Positions 9,721 to 18,247 of a stretch of DNA of 64,000 nucleotides are shown here, piece after piece. The notes below the pieces were generated by a model that saw nothing but the letters and a program-made list of their open reading frames with translations, made no database searches and had not been told where the DNA came from. Source of the DNA: Bacteroides sp. (GTDB lineage Bacteria; Bacteroidota; Bacteroidia; Bacteroidales; Muribaculaceae); the NCBI GenBank assembly GCA_014803765.1, contig JAAVBC010000014.1, positions 1 through 64,000 on the forward strand, read 5' to 3'. Made by a program: the position numbers and the translations under genes. Each line of letters opens with the position of its first letter. The first letter of the stretch is position 1.

Positions 9721-10155
9721 TTAATATTCCGGACTCTCTGATTCAAGATTGGGAACTTCGCCGTATTTATTGGGGAATGGCTGGCTCTCTGTGCAGAGAT
9801 AGACGATAATGATTATCGTGCCGATGACAGGGAGCAGAAGCCATAGCCAGTTCCACCCGCTGCGACCCGTGTCGTGAAGCCGGCGGAAAAGAAGACCGAA
9901 ATATGGGAGAAGAATGAAGAGCGACCATAGATAGACGACTCCGTTCCACACCGTAAAGGCAGGTTGCTCGGCTACTCCGTTCGCAATATTCTGAATCAGT
10001 GTGCCGTAGACCGGAGCGACCAATACAATGCCGACAATCTGAGTGAAGAGATAGAACCACCAGAACTCGGAGCGCGAAGCTCTCCCGGTAAACACGCAAT
10101 ACTTGGTAAATGCTCGTCTGATTGCATCCCAAAAAGAAACTTGATACTGACGCAT
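9721..10155 (-). CDS. DUF805 family membrane protein
   Basis: A 144-residue integral membrane protein. The DUF805 hallmarks are an N-terminal FTKYCVFTGRASRSEFWWF, four hydrophobic segments and the conserved loop FRRLHDTGRSGWNWL. Function is unknown in general. It is monocistronic, divergent from the acyl-glycan operon, and has a good terminator of its own. Confidence 0.9.
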   Translation of the reverse strand: MRQYQVSFWDAIRRAFTKYCVFTGRASRSEFWWFYLFTQIVGIVLVAPVYGTLIQNIANGVAEQPAFTVWNGVVYLWSLFILLPYFGLLFRRLHDTGRSGWNWLWLLLPVIGTIIIIVYLCTESQPFPNKYGEVPNLESESPEY

Positions 10156-10440
10156 AATCTATAATTTTAGGTTAATACTTACTTATCTTTCCTAACACCT
10201 ATCCTACAAAATAGGTTACAAAAAAAATGATATACCTCACAAATCTATAAAAAAATATCTATTTTCCCCAATTCTCCGGCATATTTTTTCAGTTTTTTAG
10301 TCTAAAATACACAAAATATCCGCATACAATTCAAATATTTGCGCGGATACAGAATAACGAAATTTCATTTTGTCGCTATTTTTTCGTATCTTTGCCGTAC
10401 TGAATCATTCGCCAATATATGTATTTACTTTCATAAATCA
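10156..10440. promoter_or_regulatory. divergent intergenic region with -7 element of the acyl-glycan operon
   Basis: AT-rich region between DUF805 (left) and the twelve-gene operon (right). TATCTTTG at 10387-10394 is a perfect -7 element for rightward transcription, starting about 40 nt before the first gene. The nearest TTTTG upstream (10368-10372) is only 14 bases away, shorter than usual. A small hairpin (ACCTAT/ATAGGT) lies near 10200. No long inverted repeats of the kind flanking invertible Bacteroides capsule promoters are seen. Confidence 0.5.
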
Positions 10441-11091
10441 ATGAAAAAGATAGCAATATACGGAGCAGGAGGTCTCGGTCACGAAGTTGCCGCCGCGATA
10501 CGCAACGGATGGATCAGGGACTCGGAGAATTGGAAAATCATCGGATTTTTCGATGATCGGAATTTCTCTGACAACCCGACCGACCGACTATGCGGTGAAT
10601 GGTTAGGAGGGGTTGACACGCTTAACGCCTGGAAAGAACCGATTGGAGTGATTCTCTGTTTCGGCAATCCTAAAATCCGAAGGGAGATAGCTGACAAAAT
10701 CACGAATCCACTCGTTGACTTTCCAAATTGCATTTCTTCCAATTTCCGGATTTCTGATCCGGAGTCATTCTCAATCGGGAAAGGAAATATCATTCAGGGA
10801 GACTGCATTGCTACGACCAACGTCGCTCTCGGCGACTTCAATCTGCTCAACGGGAGTGTGGTTGTCGGGCATGATACGATTATCGGCAATGCCAACGTAT
10901 TAATGCCGGGATGCCGGATTAGCGGAGAGGTCGCCATTGGCAATTCAAATCTCTTCGGGGCAATGTCGTTTGTGATGCAAGGACTTCTGATTGGCAACGA
11001 TATAACCCTTTCGCCCCTTTCAGCTCTTCTCTCCAACCCCGGAAACGGGAATACTTACATTGGTAATCCCGCTAAAATATTTAAATTGTGA
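10441..11091 (+). CDS. NeuD/PglD-type sugar acyltransferase
   Basis: A 216-residue left-handed beta-helix acyltransferase. The N-terminal Rossmann-like half begins KKIAIYGAGGLGHEVA, and the C-terminal hexapeptide-repeat half carries VVVGHDTIIGN, whose His is the general base in PglD/NeuD enzymes. The ATG at 10441 is used; the frame is open further upstream but enters the promoter. Family members N- or O-acetylate sugars from acetyl-CoA. Because ACP and condensing-enzyme genes follow directly, I infer that this one may use a longer acyl donor. It is the first gene of the operon. Confidence 0.85.
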   Translation: MKKIAIYGAGGLGHEVAAAIRNGWIRDSENWKIIGFFDDRNFSDNPTDRLCGEWLGGVDTLNAWKEPIGVILCFGNPKIRREIADKITNPLVDFPNCISSNFRISDPESFSIGKGNIIQGDCIATTNVALGDFNLLNGSVVVGHDTIIGNANVLMPGCRISGEVAIGNSNLFGAMSFVMQGLLIGNDITLSPLSALLSNPGNGNTYIGNPAKIFKL

Positions 11092-11190
11092 TATCCACGT
11101 TGATTATACCCTGTAACAGTGCAACAGTAAGTTACGAAGGGTTTAATCCGGAGATTTTCATTAACTGATCATCATAAAATACTCAACAAA

Positions 11191-11418
11191 ATGGAACTCA
11201 AGGAATTCATTGATAATTTTGCTGACCAATTTAATGATACTGACGCTTCTGAATTCACTGCTGACACTGTCTTCAAAGATCTCAGCGAGTGGTCGTCGCT
11301 CGTTGCTCTGAATATCATCGCGATGGTCGATGAGGTGTATGACGTGACACTGAAAGGGGATGATATTCTCAATGCGCTATCTATTGAAGATCTCTTCCAT
11401 ATCGTAGCTTCAAGGTAA
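11191..11418 (+). CDS. acyl carrier protein 1, atypical SSL motif
   Basis: A 75-residue acidic four-helix carrier protein. The usual phosphopantetheine site DSL is replaced by EWSSLVAL at about residues 33-40, so a serine is available but the preceding aspartate is not. Such ACPs are specific to side pathways rather than general fatty acid synthesis. The stop codon is followed 3 bp later by the KAS III start. It would carry the growing acyl group as a thioester in the cytoplasm. Confidence 0.82.
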   Translation: MELKEFIDNFADQFNDTDASEFTADTVFKDLSEWSSLVALNIIAMVDEVYDVTLKGDDILNALSIEDLFHIVASR

Positions 11419-11421
11419 GTT

Positions 11422-12489
11422 ATGGCTTTCATCAAATTCAATAATTGCAAAATTGCAGGTATCAGTGCTGGAGTTCCTGAAAATGTCGAACCGACCATTT
11501 CTAATTCAGACCGATATGCAACTGAGGAATATCTGCAGACAACAGGGATTCTGGAAAAGCGATACTCTAATGAGTTCACTGCTTCCGATCTATGTCTGCC
11601 GGCAGCCGAACGATTAATAGCTGATCTCGGCTGGGATAGGAAGGATATCGATGGATTCTTCTTCATTAGTCAAACCCCCGATTATATTCTTCCTGCCACA
11701 TCCTGTGTGCTTCATGGAAGGCTCGGGCTACCGAAATCATGTATGACTCTTGATATTTCTCTCGGTTGTTCGGGATGGGTATATGGAATATCTACAGCTA
11801 TGGGCATGGTGGAATCAGGCTATCTCCGTAAAGTTCTTGTGCTGGCAGGGGATGCCCGAAAACATGCCGAAGAGGAGCCGGATCAATTGTTCGGCTATGC
11901 AGGCACAGTGACTGCCATAGAATATAATCCCCTGAAAGCAGCCCCCGTGATGATTCAGTTAGGTTCCGACGGCACAAGATTCGACACCATCATCCGCCCA
12001 GGGGGGGGGTCGCGTAACCAACTGAATTTCAACTCGTTATCGCCCAAAAAGTGTGAAGATGGGCGTCATCGTCATGCCCTCCAGACACGCATGAAGGGTA
12101 TGGACGTATTCGCATTCGGAATTACTACAGCTCCTAAGTCAATAAAGCAACTCAGCAAAGAATTCGGATTTGACTATCATGATTATGATTTCGTCGTATT
12201 TCATCAGGCAAATCTCATGATGAATGAAATCATACGTAAGAAACTCAACCTTACTCCTGAAAAGGTGCCCTACAGTCTGACTAAGTTCGGCAACACCTCT
12301 TCAGCATCAATCCCTCTGACAATAGTTACACAACTTGCCGACAAACTCAAAGGTCATAAGAAAATTATCGGATGTGCTTTCGGGGTTGGTCTTTCATGGG
12401 GCACCATCGCTTTCGAGACCGACGACCTTGTGATCTCTCCTCTTGTGGAACTTCCATCAACCAATAATATTATATCAGATGGGAATTAA
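11422..12489 (+). CDS. 3-oxoacyl-ACP synthase III-type enzyme, copy 1 (with G9 tract)
   Basis: KAS III/FabH-like condensing enzyme, 355 aa. The catalytic triad is complete: Cys116 in SLGCSGWVYG, His261 in VFHQAN and Asn291 in KFGNTSSAS. It would condense an acyl starter with malonyl-ACP. A run of nine G at 12001-12009 encodes PGGGS at about residues 193-197; gain or loss of one G would frameshift the gene before the His and Asn residues. It sits between ACP1 and an SDR reductase, with which it overlaps by 11 bp. Confidence 0.9.
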   Translation: MAFIKFNNCKIAGISAGVPENVEPTISNSDRYATEEYLQTTGILEKRYSNEFTASDLCLPAAERLIADLGWDRKDIDGFFFISQTPDYILPATSCVLHGRLGLPKSCMTLDISLGCSGWVYGISTAMGMVESGYLRKVLVLAGDARKHAEEEPDQLFGYAGTVTAIEYNPLKAAPVMIQLGSDGTRFDTIIRPGGGSRNQLNFNSLSPKKCEDGRHRHALQTRMKGMDVFAFGITTAPKSIKQLSKEFGFDYHDYDFVVFHQANLMMNEIIRKKLNLTPEKVPYSLTKFGNTSSASIPLTIVTQLADKLKGHKKIIGCAFGVGLSWGTIAFETDDLVISPLVELPSTNNIISDGN

Positions 12490-13234
12490 TTGGAATCCGT
12501 TTTCTCTTGAGGGCAAGAGAATATTGGTGACCGGAGCTTCCTCCGGCATCGGGCTCTCAACTGCCATAGAAGCAGCCAAACTCGGGGCGCACATAGTGCT
12601 TGTGGCTCGCAATGAGTCCCGGCTGAATGATACTTTTAACGCCCTTCCCGGGGAATGCCATTCCATCATCTCAGCTGACCTTACAGATGAGACAGCAATA
12701 AATCGCGTGGTTGATGAGTGCGGTATGCTTGACGGGGCTGTCTTTTGCGCCGGAAAAGGTCTGACCCTCCCTCTGCAGTTCTCCGACCGCGCTCGCTTCG
12801 ATGATGTCTTCAATATCAATTTCTTCTCTCCGGCTGAGCTTCTCCGATTGCTCTATAAGAAGAAGAAATTGACGAAAGGGGCATCTGTAGTGCTGATTTC
12901 CTCCATGGGTGGAACCCGCGTGTTCTCAGGAGGCAATTCCATCTATGGAGCTTCGAAAGCCGCCTTGGACTCTTTCGTGAAGTTTGCAGCAAAGGAGTTC
13001 GCAGCGCGCAACGTGAGAGTCAACAGTATCTGCCCTGCAATGATAGATACCCCCCTTATCCATCGCGGCACAATCTCGGACCAACAGTTGGCAGAGGATG
13101 CTAAACGCTATCCTCTTAAACGCTATGGCAGACCGGAGGATGTAGCGTATGCCGCCGTCTATCTCCTCTCCCCGGCGTCGGCGTGGGTCACCGGCACTTC
13201 CATGATTATCGACGGAGGTCTTTCCATCTCCTGA
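12479..13234 (+). CDS. SDR-family 3-oxoacyl-ACP reductase-like enzyme
   Basis: A 251-residue short-chain dehydrogenase. The cofactor motif TGASSGIG (residues 18-25), catalytic serines at 141-142 and YGASK (Tyr156, Lys160) are present, as is a C-terminal GG. The ATG at 12479-12481 overlaps the KAS III gene by 11 bp; an upstream ATG at 12443 would extend the overlap and is less likely. Placed between KAS III and ACP genes, it most likely reduces a 3-oxoacyl-ACP to the 3-hydroxyacyl form. No dehydratase or enoyl reductase is present, so the chain may stop there. Confidence 0.88.
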   Translation: MGINWNPFSLEGKRILVTGASSGIGLSTAIEAAKLGAHIVLVARNESRLNDTFNALPGECHSIISADLTDETAINRVVDECGMLDGAVFCAGKGLTLPLQFSDRARFDDVFNINFFSPAELLRLLYKKKKLTKGASVVLISSMGGTRVFSGGNSIYGASKAALDSFVKFAAKEFAARNVRVNSICPAMIDTPLIHRGTISDQQLAEDAKRYPLKRYGRPEDVAYAAVYLLSPASAWVTGTSMIIDGGLSIS

Positions 13235-13308
13235 GAGCATCGTCTATTTTAACCACAAAAGAAACGAGGCAGACCACATCCATCAAATGAAATATCCGGT
13301 AAAATAAG

Positions 13309-13539
13309 ATGAGAAAAAGCAATAATGTAAGAGAAATAATAGCGGAAGCTTTAAATGTTTCCCCGGATTGCATCACGGATAATCTGGGAATCGGAGGAAT
13401 ACCACAATGGGATTCTATGGGGAATATGGCAGTTATAGCAGCCCTTGAAGAGCAACTGGACATCGAGTTTCCGATTGAGGATCTGTTTGAGCTTACTTCC
13501 GTAAACGCAATCATTGAAGAAATCGAGAAAATAAGCTGA
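13309..13539 (+). CDS. acyl carrier protein 2
   Basis: A 76-residue acyl carrier protein with the phosphopantetheine attachment site WDSMGNMAV at about residues 34-42 (Ser in DSM) and the usual acidic recognition helix (EEQLDIEFPIEDLFEL). It lies 75 bp after the SDR gene and 47 bp before the AMP ligase, a pairing that suggests the ligase loads this carrier. It differs clearly from ACP1, so the two probably serve different steps. Confidence 0.87.
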   Translation: MRKSNNVREIIAEALNVSPDCITDNLGIGGIPQWDSMGNMAVIAALEEQLDIEFPIEDLFELTSVNAIIEEIEKIS

Positions 13540-13586
13540 TTTTCTTTTCGGTTCTCTATCGATAAATCTTATAAATGTATTCATAA

Positions 13587-15080
13587 ATGATTGATATATC
13601 CCATAGCCCGATTCTGACCGCAACATTCCGTAATGCCGCAGAGATGCCGGACAAGACGGCTGTCATTACAACTGACGGCAAGGAAATTTCATATTCTACG
13701 CTGCAGCGCAATATCCTCCGTTGCGCCAACTGGCTTTATCAGCATGGAATATCATCGGGCGACCGGATTATGATTTCTGCCGAAAAGGATGTAAAGTTTA
13801 TTTATCTCTATCTTGCCGCTCATCTTATTGGAGCCGTGAATGTCGTGGCGGACGCTGAAGATAATGCGTCGCGTCTGAAACATCTGGCTGACATTGCCAA
13901 ACCTGCTATCTGCATAGGGATCGAGTCGGCAGACAGGCGGAGTTATCTTTATTCTGAAATAAATCTTTCAGATGAGTTGGAGGCTGATGGTCAGATTCCC
14001 ACATATCAGGAAGGAAATGCAGAGAGGATTTCTCCGGATACCCCTGCCGATATTATGTTCACTTCCGGAACTACGGGGATTCCTAAGGGAGTTGTCCTGA
14101 CTCATGCCAACATCGCCGGGGGAGCACGAAATATCAATTCCTTCATAGGCAACACGGCTGAAGATGTCGAGCTCTTATGTCTGCCGGTCAGCCACTCTTT
14201 CGGACTTGGAAGATTGCGATGCAGTCTGCTGGCGGGGGCTACAATCGTAATGCACGACGGATTTGCCAATCTTAAATCTGTATTCAATGCATTTGAGAAA
14301 TTTCGCGTCTCAGGCTTCGGAATGGTTCCGGCAGCCTGGGCTTATATCAGAAGATTCAGCGGCGACTTCATCGCAAGGTATGCCCCGCAATTGAAGTATA
14401 TAGAAATAGGGAGTTCAGCTCTCCCTCACGAGGAAAAGCAACTTCTTTGCGAACTTTTCCCGACTACACGCATCTGCATGCATTATGGTCTGACGGAGGC
14501 ATCGCGGGCTGCTTTTATGGAGTTGCATGAAGACAAAGAGCATCTTGATTCAGTAGGGAAGAGTGTAAACGGAAAAGTTGATATCCGCATATTAGGGAAA
14601 GATGGCAGAGAGGCGACTCGAGGAGAAATGGGGGAGATATGCATAAAAGGGGACATCGTCACTCCGGGGTATCTTGATTCCGCTCAGAACAAGGAAGCTT
14701 TCGTCGGCGATTACTTTCGTTCAGGGGATGTAGGATACATAGATGAGGTGGGCTATCTTTATCTCACCGACCGCATAAAGGAGATTATCAATGTCGGAGG
14801 CAAGAAAGTCAGTCCGATTGAGATTGAGGAGGAGGTCAGAAAAATCTCAGGCGCTGAATCGGTATGCATAGCGGCGCCTGATCCTGACGGGATTCTCGGA
14901 GAAGTGCCGTGTCTCTTTATTCTAAAAGATTCATTGAGAATGGATCTCGAGGAATTGAAGGTCGGGCTAATGAAAAGACTCGAAAATTATAAGCTTCCGC
15001 GTTTCTTCAAGATTGTTGATTCTCTTCCTCTCTCATCCAATGGAAAGAAGAAGCGAAGAGCGGACATTAACCTGAATTGA
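13587..15080 (+). CDS. acyl-CoA/acyl-ACP ligase-like adenylating enzyme
   Basis: ANL-superfamily enzyme, 497 aa. The phosphate-binding loop FTSGTTGIPKG is at about residues 158-168, the adenine motif YGLTEASR follows, then RSGDVGYIDEVGYLYLTDR with the hinge aspartate, and the catalytic lysine of NGKKKR (Lys487). It activates a carboxylic acid as the acyl-AMP and transfers it to a pantetheine thiol, here most likely ACP2. The acid cannot be predicted from sequence alone. Confidence 0.88.
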   Translation: MIDISHSPILTATFRNAAEMPDKTAVITTDGKEISYSTLQRNILRCANWLYQHGISSGDRIMISAEKDVKFIYLYLAAHLIGAVNVVADAEDNASRLKHLADIAKPAICIGIESADRRSYLYSEINLSDELEADGQIPTYQEGNAERISPDTPADIMFTSGTTGIPKGVVLTHANIAGGARNINSFIGNTAEDVELLCLPVSHSFGLGRLRCSLLAGATIVMHDGFANLKSVFNAFEKFRVSGFGMVPAAWAYIRRFSGDFIARYAPQLKYIEIGSSALPHEEKQLLCELFPTTRICMHYGLTEASRAAFMELHEDKEHLDSVGKSVNGKVDIRILGKDGREATRGEMGEICIKGDIVTPGYLDSAQNKEAFVGDYFRSGDVGYIDEVGYLYLTDRIKEIINVGGKKVSPIEIEEEVRKISGAESVCIAAPDPDGILGEVPCLFILKDSLRMDLEELKVGLMKRLENYKLPRFFKIVDSLPLSSNGKKKRRADINLN

Positions 15081-15096
15081 AAATATCGACTCAACT

Positions 15097-16155
15097 ATGC
15101 CGGGACTTACAGTTAAAAATATACGAATCGCCGGGATGGCAGCATGCGTTCCCTCCCGAATCGAAGAGAACCTGGATCTTTCCATCTTCTCAAATAGGGA
15201 AGAGATCAGGAAAGTAATCGCCACCACCGGAATAAAACGCCACCGTGCGGTGGATGCCGGGGTAACTGCTTCCGATCTCTCGGCAAAGGCTGTCGGAGGA
15301 CTTCTCAGTGATCTCGGATGGGAAGCTTCTGAGGTAGATTGCCTTTTCTATGTCTGCACTTCCCGCGATTTCATCGCGCCGCAGACTGCGTGCATCCTGC
15401 AGCATCGTCTCGGACTTCGCAAGGATTCCTTCGTAATGGATCTCCCGTTAGGTTGCTCGGGTTGGGTCTACGGAATGAGTGTTATCGGCAGCATGATGAG
15501 CTCCGGCTTTTTTAAGAAGGGACTGCTCATTGCCGCCGAAACCAATACGCTTAATCGCAGTCAGACCGACCGCACGGTCCGTCCGCTCTTTGGAGATGCT
15601 GCCACTGTCACCGCTTTGGAATTCAATCCTGCATCCGCTCCCATGAATTTTATGTTCGGAGTCGATGGCAGCGGTTATCAGGCAATCTGGACAAAGTTCG
15701 GAGGTATGCGGTTTCCGACGACTCAGGACGCATTGAAATTAGTGGAGTATGGACCCGGGATTTCCCGGCGCGGCATAGATATGGTGGTCAATGGGATGGA
15801 TGTGTTCGGATTCGCCATCAAGATTCCGCCAAAGGCTATTAAAGAGTTTATCTCGGAATTTAATATAGATGTAGATAATTTGGATTATCTGCTTCTGCAT
15901 CAGGCAAACAAGTTTATTGACGAAAAGATACGCAAATCTCTGAAGATACCGGCTGAGAAGGTGCCGTATTGTCTGGAGGATTTCGGTAATGTCACTTCAG
16001 CTTCGATTCCTCTGACTCTCATCACACGCTGTGCGGATGCTCTCCGCAATAGCCCGTGCAGGCTGCTCGCCTGCGGTTTCGGAGTCGGATTATCCTGGGC
16101 TACCATGAACTTTTCTACCGACGGCGTAGTCATCTCCCCGTTAATCGAGTATTAG
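15097..16155 (+). CDS. 3-oxoacyl-ACP synthase III-type enzyme, copy 2
   Basis: Second KAS III-like condensing enzyme, 352 aa, paralogous to copy 1. The catalytic residues Cys120 (LPLGCSGWVYG), His268 (LLHQAN) and Asn298 (DFGNVTSAS) are intact. It begins 16 bp after the ligase gene. Where copy 1 has the G9-encoded PGGGS this copy has FGGMR, without a homopolymer. Two condensing enzymes imply two extension steps or two alternative starters. A non-condensing KAS III acyltransferase role is also possible. Confidence 0.9.
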   Translation: MPGLTVKNIRIAGMAACVPSRIEENLDLSIFSNREEIRKVIATTGIKRHRAVDAGVTASDLSAKAVGGLLSDLGWEASEVDCLFYVCTSRDFIAPQTACILQHRLGLRKDSFVMDLPLGCSGWVYGMSVIGSMMSSGFFKKGLLIAAETNTLNRSQTDRTVRPLFGDAATVTALEFNPASAPMNFMFGVDGSGYQAIWTKFGGMRFPTTQDALKLVEYGPGISRRGIDMVVNGMDVFGFAIKIPPKAIKEFISEFNIDVDNLDYLLLHQANKFIDEKIRKSLKIPAEKVPYCLEDFGNVTSASIPLTLITRCADALRNSPCRLLACGFGVGLSWATMNFSTDGVVISPLIEY

Positions 16156-16212
16156 ATTCCGGAATCCTCTCCACAAGTAATTCTTATTATCTTATCATAT
16201 ATAAAATATAAT

Positions 16213-17214
16213 ATGGGCATTGCAAAGAAATTGAAATTATACCGGATAAAGACGGTGCTGAAATATATCCCCATGAGCCTGAAAAACAGTGTCAAATTGG
16301 CTGAACTCTCCAAACAGAGCCGACCGGTCTGCTTTTTCAACTTGTTGTATTGGTATTATTTCTATGGGTTTGATTTCATTGACTATTGTTCGTTCAAATT
16401 CTGGGAACTGTCGGCAGCCGAAAGAAAATCCTATATATCCTACAGACGCAATGACGTCCTGAGATTCCGTCTGTCTGATCCGGAATCTTACGATATATTT
16501 CTCGACAAGGCTCGATTCAATGAAAAATTCAGAAAATACATACGGCGCGACTGGAAACTTCTGTCAGAAACCGATCCGCTACGTGATCTGAACTCTTTTA
16601 TTGCCAAACATTCACAAGTTATTCTCAAGCCGGTCAGTGACTTTGGGGGGCGGGGAGTGATAAAATTATCCGACTTGAGCAGTGAGGATGAGAAGCGCGA
16701 AATTTTCAAGGATAATGACACACGTTATATAGTTGAGGAATGCATTGAAAACAATGAAAATCTCAAAAAGCTTGCTCCCGGCTCATTGAACACCATCAGG
16801 TTCGTCACATTGATCGACAAAACCGGGGAACTAAATGTATTGATAAGTGCTCTGCGGGTGGGTAACGGCTCTTCATTCATGGATAATTTTCAGAGTGAGG
16901 GGTTGGCTTGCGCCATTGATACGCAGACGGGAGAATTACGAGGGAAGGCGTATGGAATTTATTGCACGGAGTATGCCTCTCATCCATATAGCGGTATAAA
17001 ATTCGATGGCTACAAGATAGAAGATTTCAGAAAATGCTTTGAGTTCTTGAAAGACTTAACCAAGGTCGTGCCGGGCGCGAGGTATGTAGGATGGGATATA
17101 GCCATGACTCCATGGGGAATTGAGGTTATTGAGGGAAATATTCCCCCGGGAGAATATGTCACTCAGATAATATCAGGGAGGGGACTCTGGTATGAAATAT
17201 TAGAGAAAATCTAA
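16213..17214 (+). CDS. sugar-transfer-associated ATP-grasp protein
   Basis: A 333-residue protein of the ATPgrasp_ST type found in surface glycan loci. After a basic N-terminal segment it has the ATP-binding lysine and glycine loop VILKPVSDFGGRGVIKL at about 135-151. Further on are NTIRFVTLID and the metal-binding GWDIAMTPWGIEVIEGN near the C-terminus. ATP-grasp enzymes ligate a carboxylate to an amine or thiol through an acyl-phosphate. In this operon it could amidate or peptidylate a sugar; that is inference. Confidence 0.8.
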   Translation: MGIAKKLKLYRIKTVLKYIPMSLKNSVKLAELSKQSRPVCFFNLLYWYYFYGFDFIDYCSFKFWELSAAERKSYISYRRNDVLRFRLSDPESYDIFLDKARFNEKFRKYIRRDWKLLSETDPLRDLNSFIAKHSQVILKPVSDFGGRGVIKLSDLSSEDEKREIFKDNDTRYIVEECIENNENLKKLAPGSLNTIRFVTLIDKTGELNVLISALRVGNGSSFMDNFQSEGLACAIDTQTGELRGKAYGIYCTEYASHPYSGIKFDGYKIEDFRKCFEFLKDLTKVVPGARYVGWDIAMTPWGIEVIEGNIPPGEYVTQIISGRGLWYEILEKI

Positions 17215-17246
17215 ACATTTGTAACCATCATATCACGATAACACTT

Positions 17247-18233
17247 ATGCAAGAACATCAGGTTGAATCCCCGATTAAGGTTTCAGTCTTAGTGCCTGTC
17301 TATGGGGTTGAAAAATATATTGAAAGATGTGCGCGGTCATTGTTTGAGCAGACAATGAAGGATGACATAGAATTCATATTCGTTAATGATGCCACTCCCG
17401 ACAATAGCCTTGAGATACTGGAACGTATAATTGATGAATATCCTGAAAGGAAGAAAAATATTCGCATCATCAATCATGACAGCAATCAGGGATTAGCTGT
17501 AGTCAGAGTGACGGGGGTTAAGGCAGCCCGGGGGGAATACGTAATTCATTGCGACAGCGATGACTGGGTCGAACCGGATATGTATCGCCTGATGTATGAA
17601 TCGGCAAAAGCCAATGACGCCGATATTGTCGTATGCGGTTATTTCTCTGAATTTGGAGGAAGCCGAGGAGTGCATCATCAATCTTTATTACCTGATAGGG
17701 AACAGACAGCCTCAAGTATACTCAGGATTGAAAAGATTCACCAGTTTCTGTGGCAGAGATTGGTCCGCAGGGAATTCTATGAAAAGTATGATTTTCGGGC
17801 AGAACCCGGTGTCACTTATTGCGAAGACTTTGTAGTCGTGGTTCCCATGCATCTGATGACTGACAAGGTAAGCGTGGTTGATGTGCCATTGTATCATTAT
17901 AATTGCGCCAATCCGGGATCAATGACCCAAGTGAGGGATGTAAGAAGAATTGAAGCAGGAAAACGGGCATTGGACTTAGTGGAGAAGTTTATTTTAACGC
18001 ATAATCATCCCGCCGTGCTCCCTGCACTTCAATATAGGAAATTTCTATATTATTTGCCTCTCATTACCTGCCTGGAATCCTACGCCCCCAAGCGCTGGCT
18101 CGAACTTGACATCCCCTCCCTGGATATTGATCTTATGACGCGCAGCAGAATCTCGGTATGGTTGGTAAGACATAGATTGTTTTTGACCAACAAGCTTCTG
18201 CAGGTAGCTATAAGAAAAATCTTTAAAAGATAA
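17247..18233 (+). CDS. family 2 glycosyltransferase
   Basis: Inverting GT-A glycosyltransferase of family GT2, 328 aa. The N-terminal VSVLVPVYGVEKYIERC and VNDATPDNS form the nucleotide-binding fold, and HCDSDDW (Asp103, Asp105, Asp106) is the DXD metal site. No transmembrane segment is present, so it should act at the inner face of the membrane. It is the only glycosyltransferase in the operon, so the locus cannot build a repeat unit by itself. Confidence 0.88.
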   Translation: MQEHQVESPIKVSVLVPVYGVEKYIERCARSLFEQTMKDDIEFIFVNDATPDNSLEILERIIDEYPERKKNIRIINHDSNQGLAVVRVTGVKAARGEYVIHCDSDDWVEPDMYRLMYESAKANDADIVVCGYFSEFGGSRGVHHQSLLPDREQTASSILRIEKIHQFLWQRLVRREFYEKYDFRAEPGVTYCEDFVVVVPMHLMTDKVSVVDVPLYHYNCANPGSMTQVRDVRRIEAGKRALDLVEKFILTHNHPAVLPALQYRKFLYYLPLITCLESYAPKRWLELDIPSLDIDLMTRSRISVWLVRHRLFLTNKLLQVAIRKIFKR

Positions 18234-18247
18234 AAATCTCTACGAAT

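Noticed and set aside
10156-10440. Invertible capsule-type promoter
   Set aside because: No pair of inverted repeats flanks the -7 element and no recombinase is adjacent.
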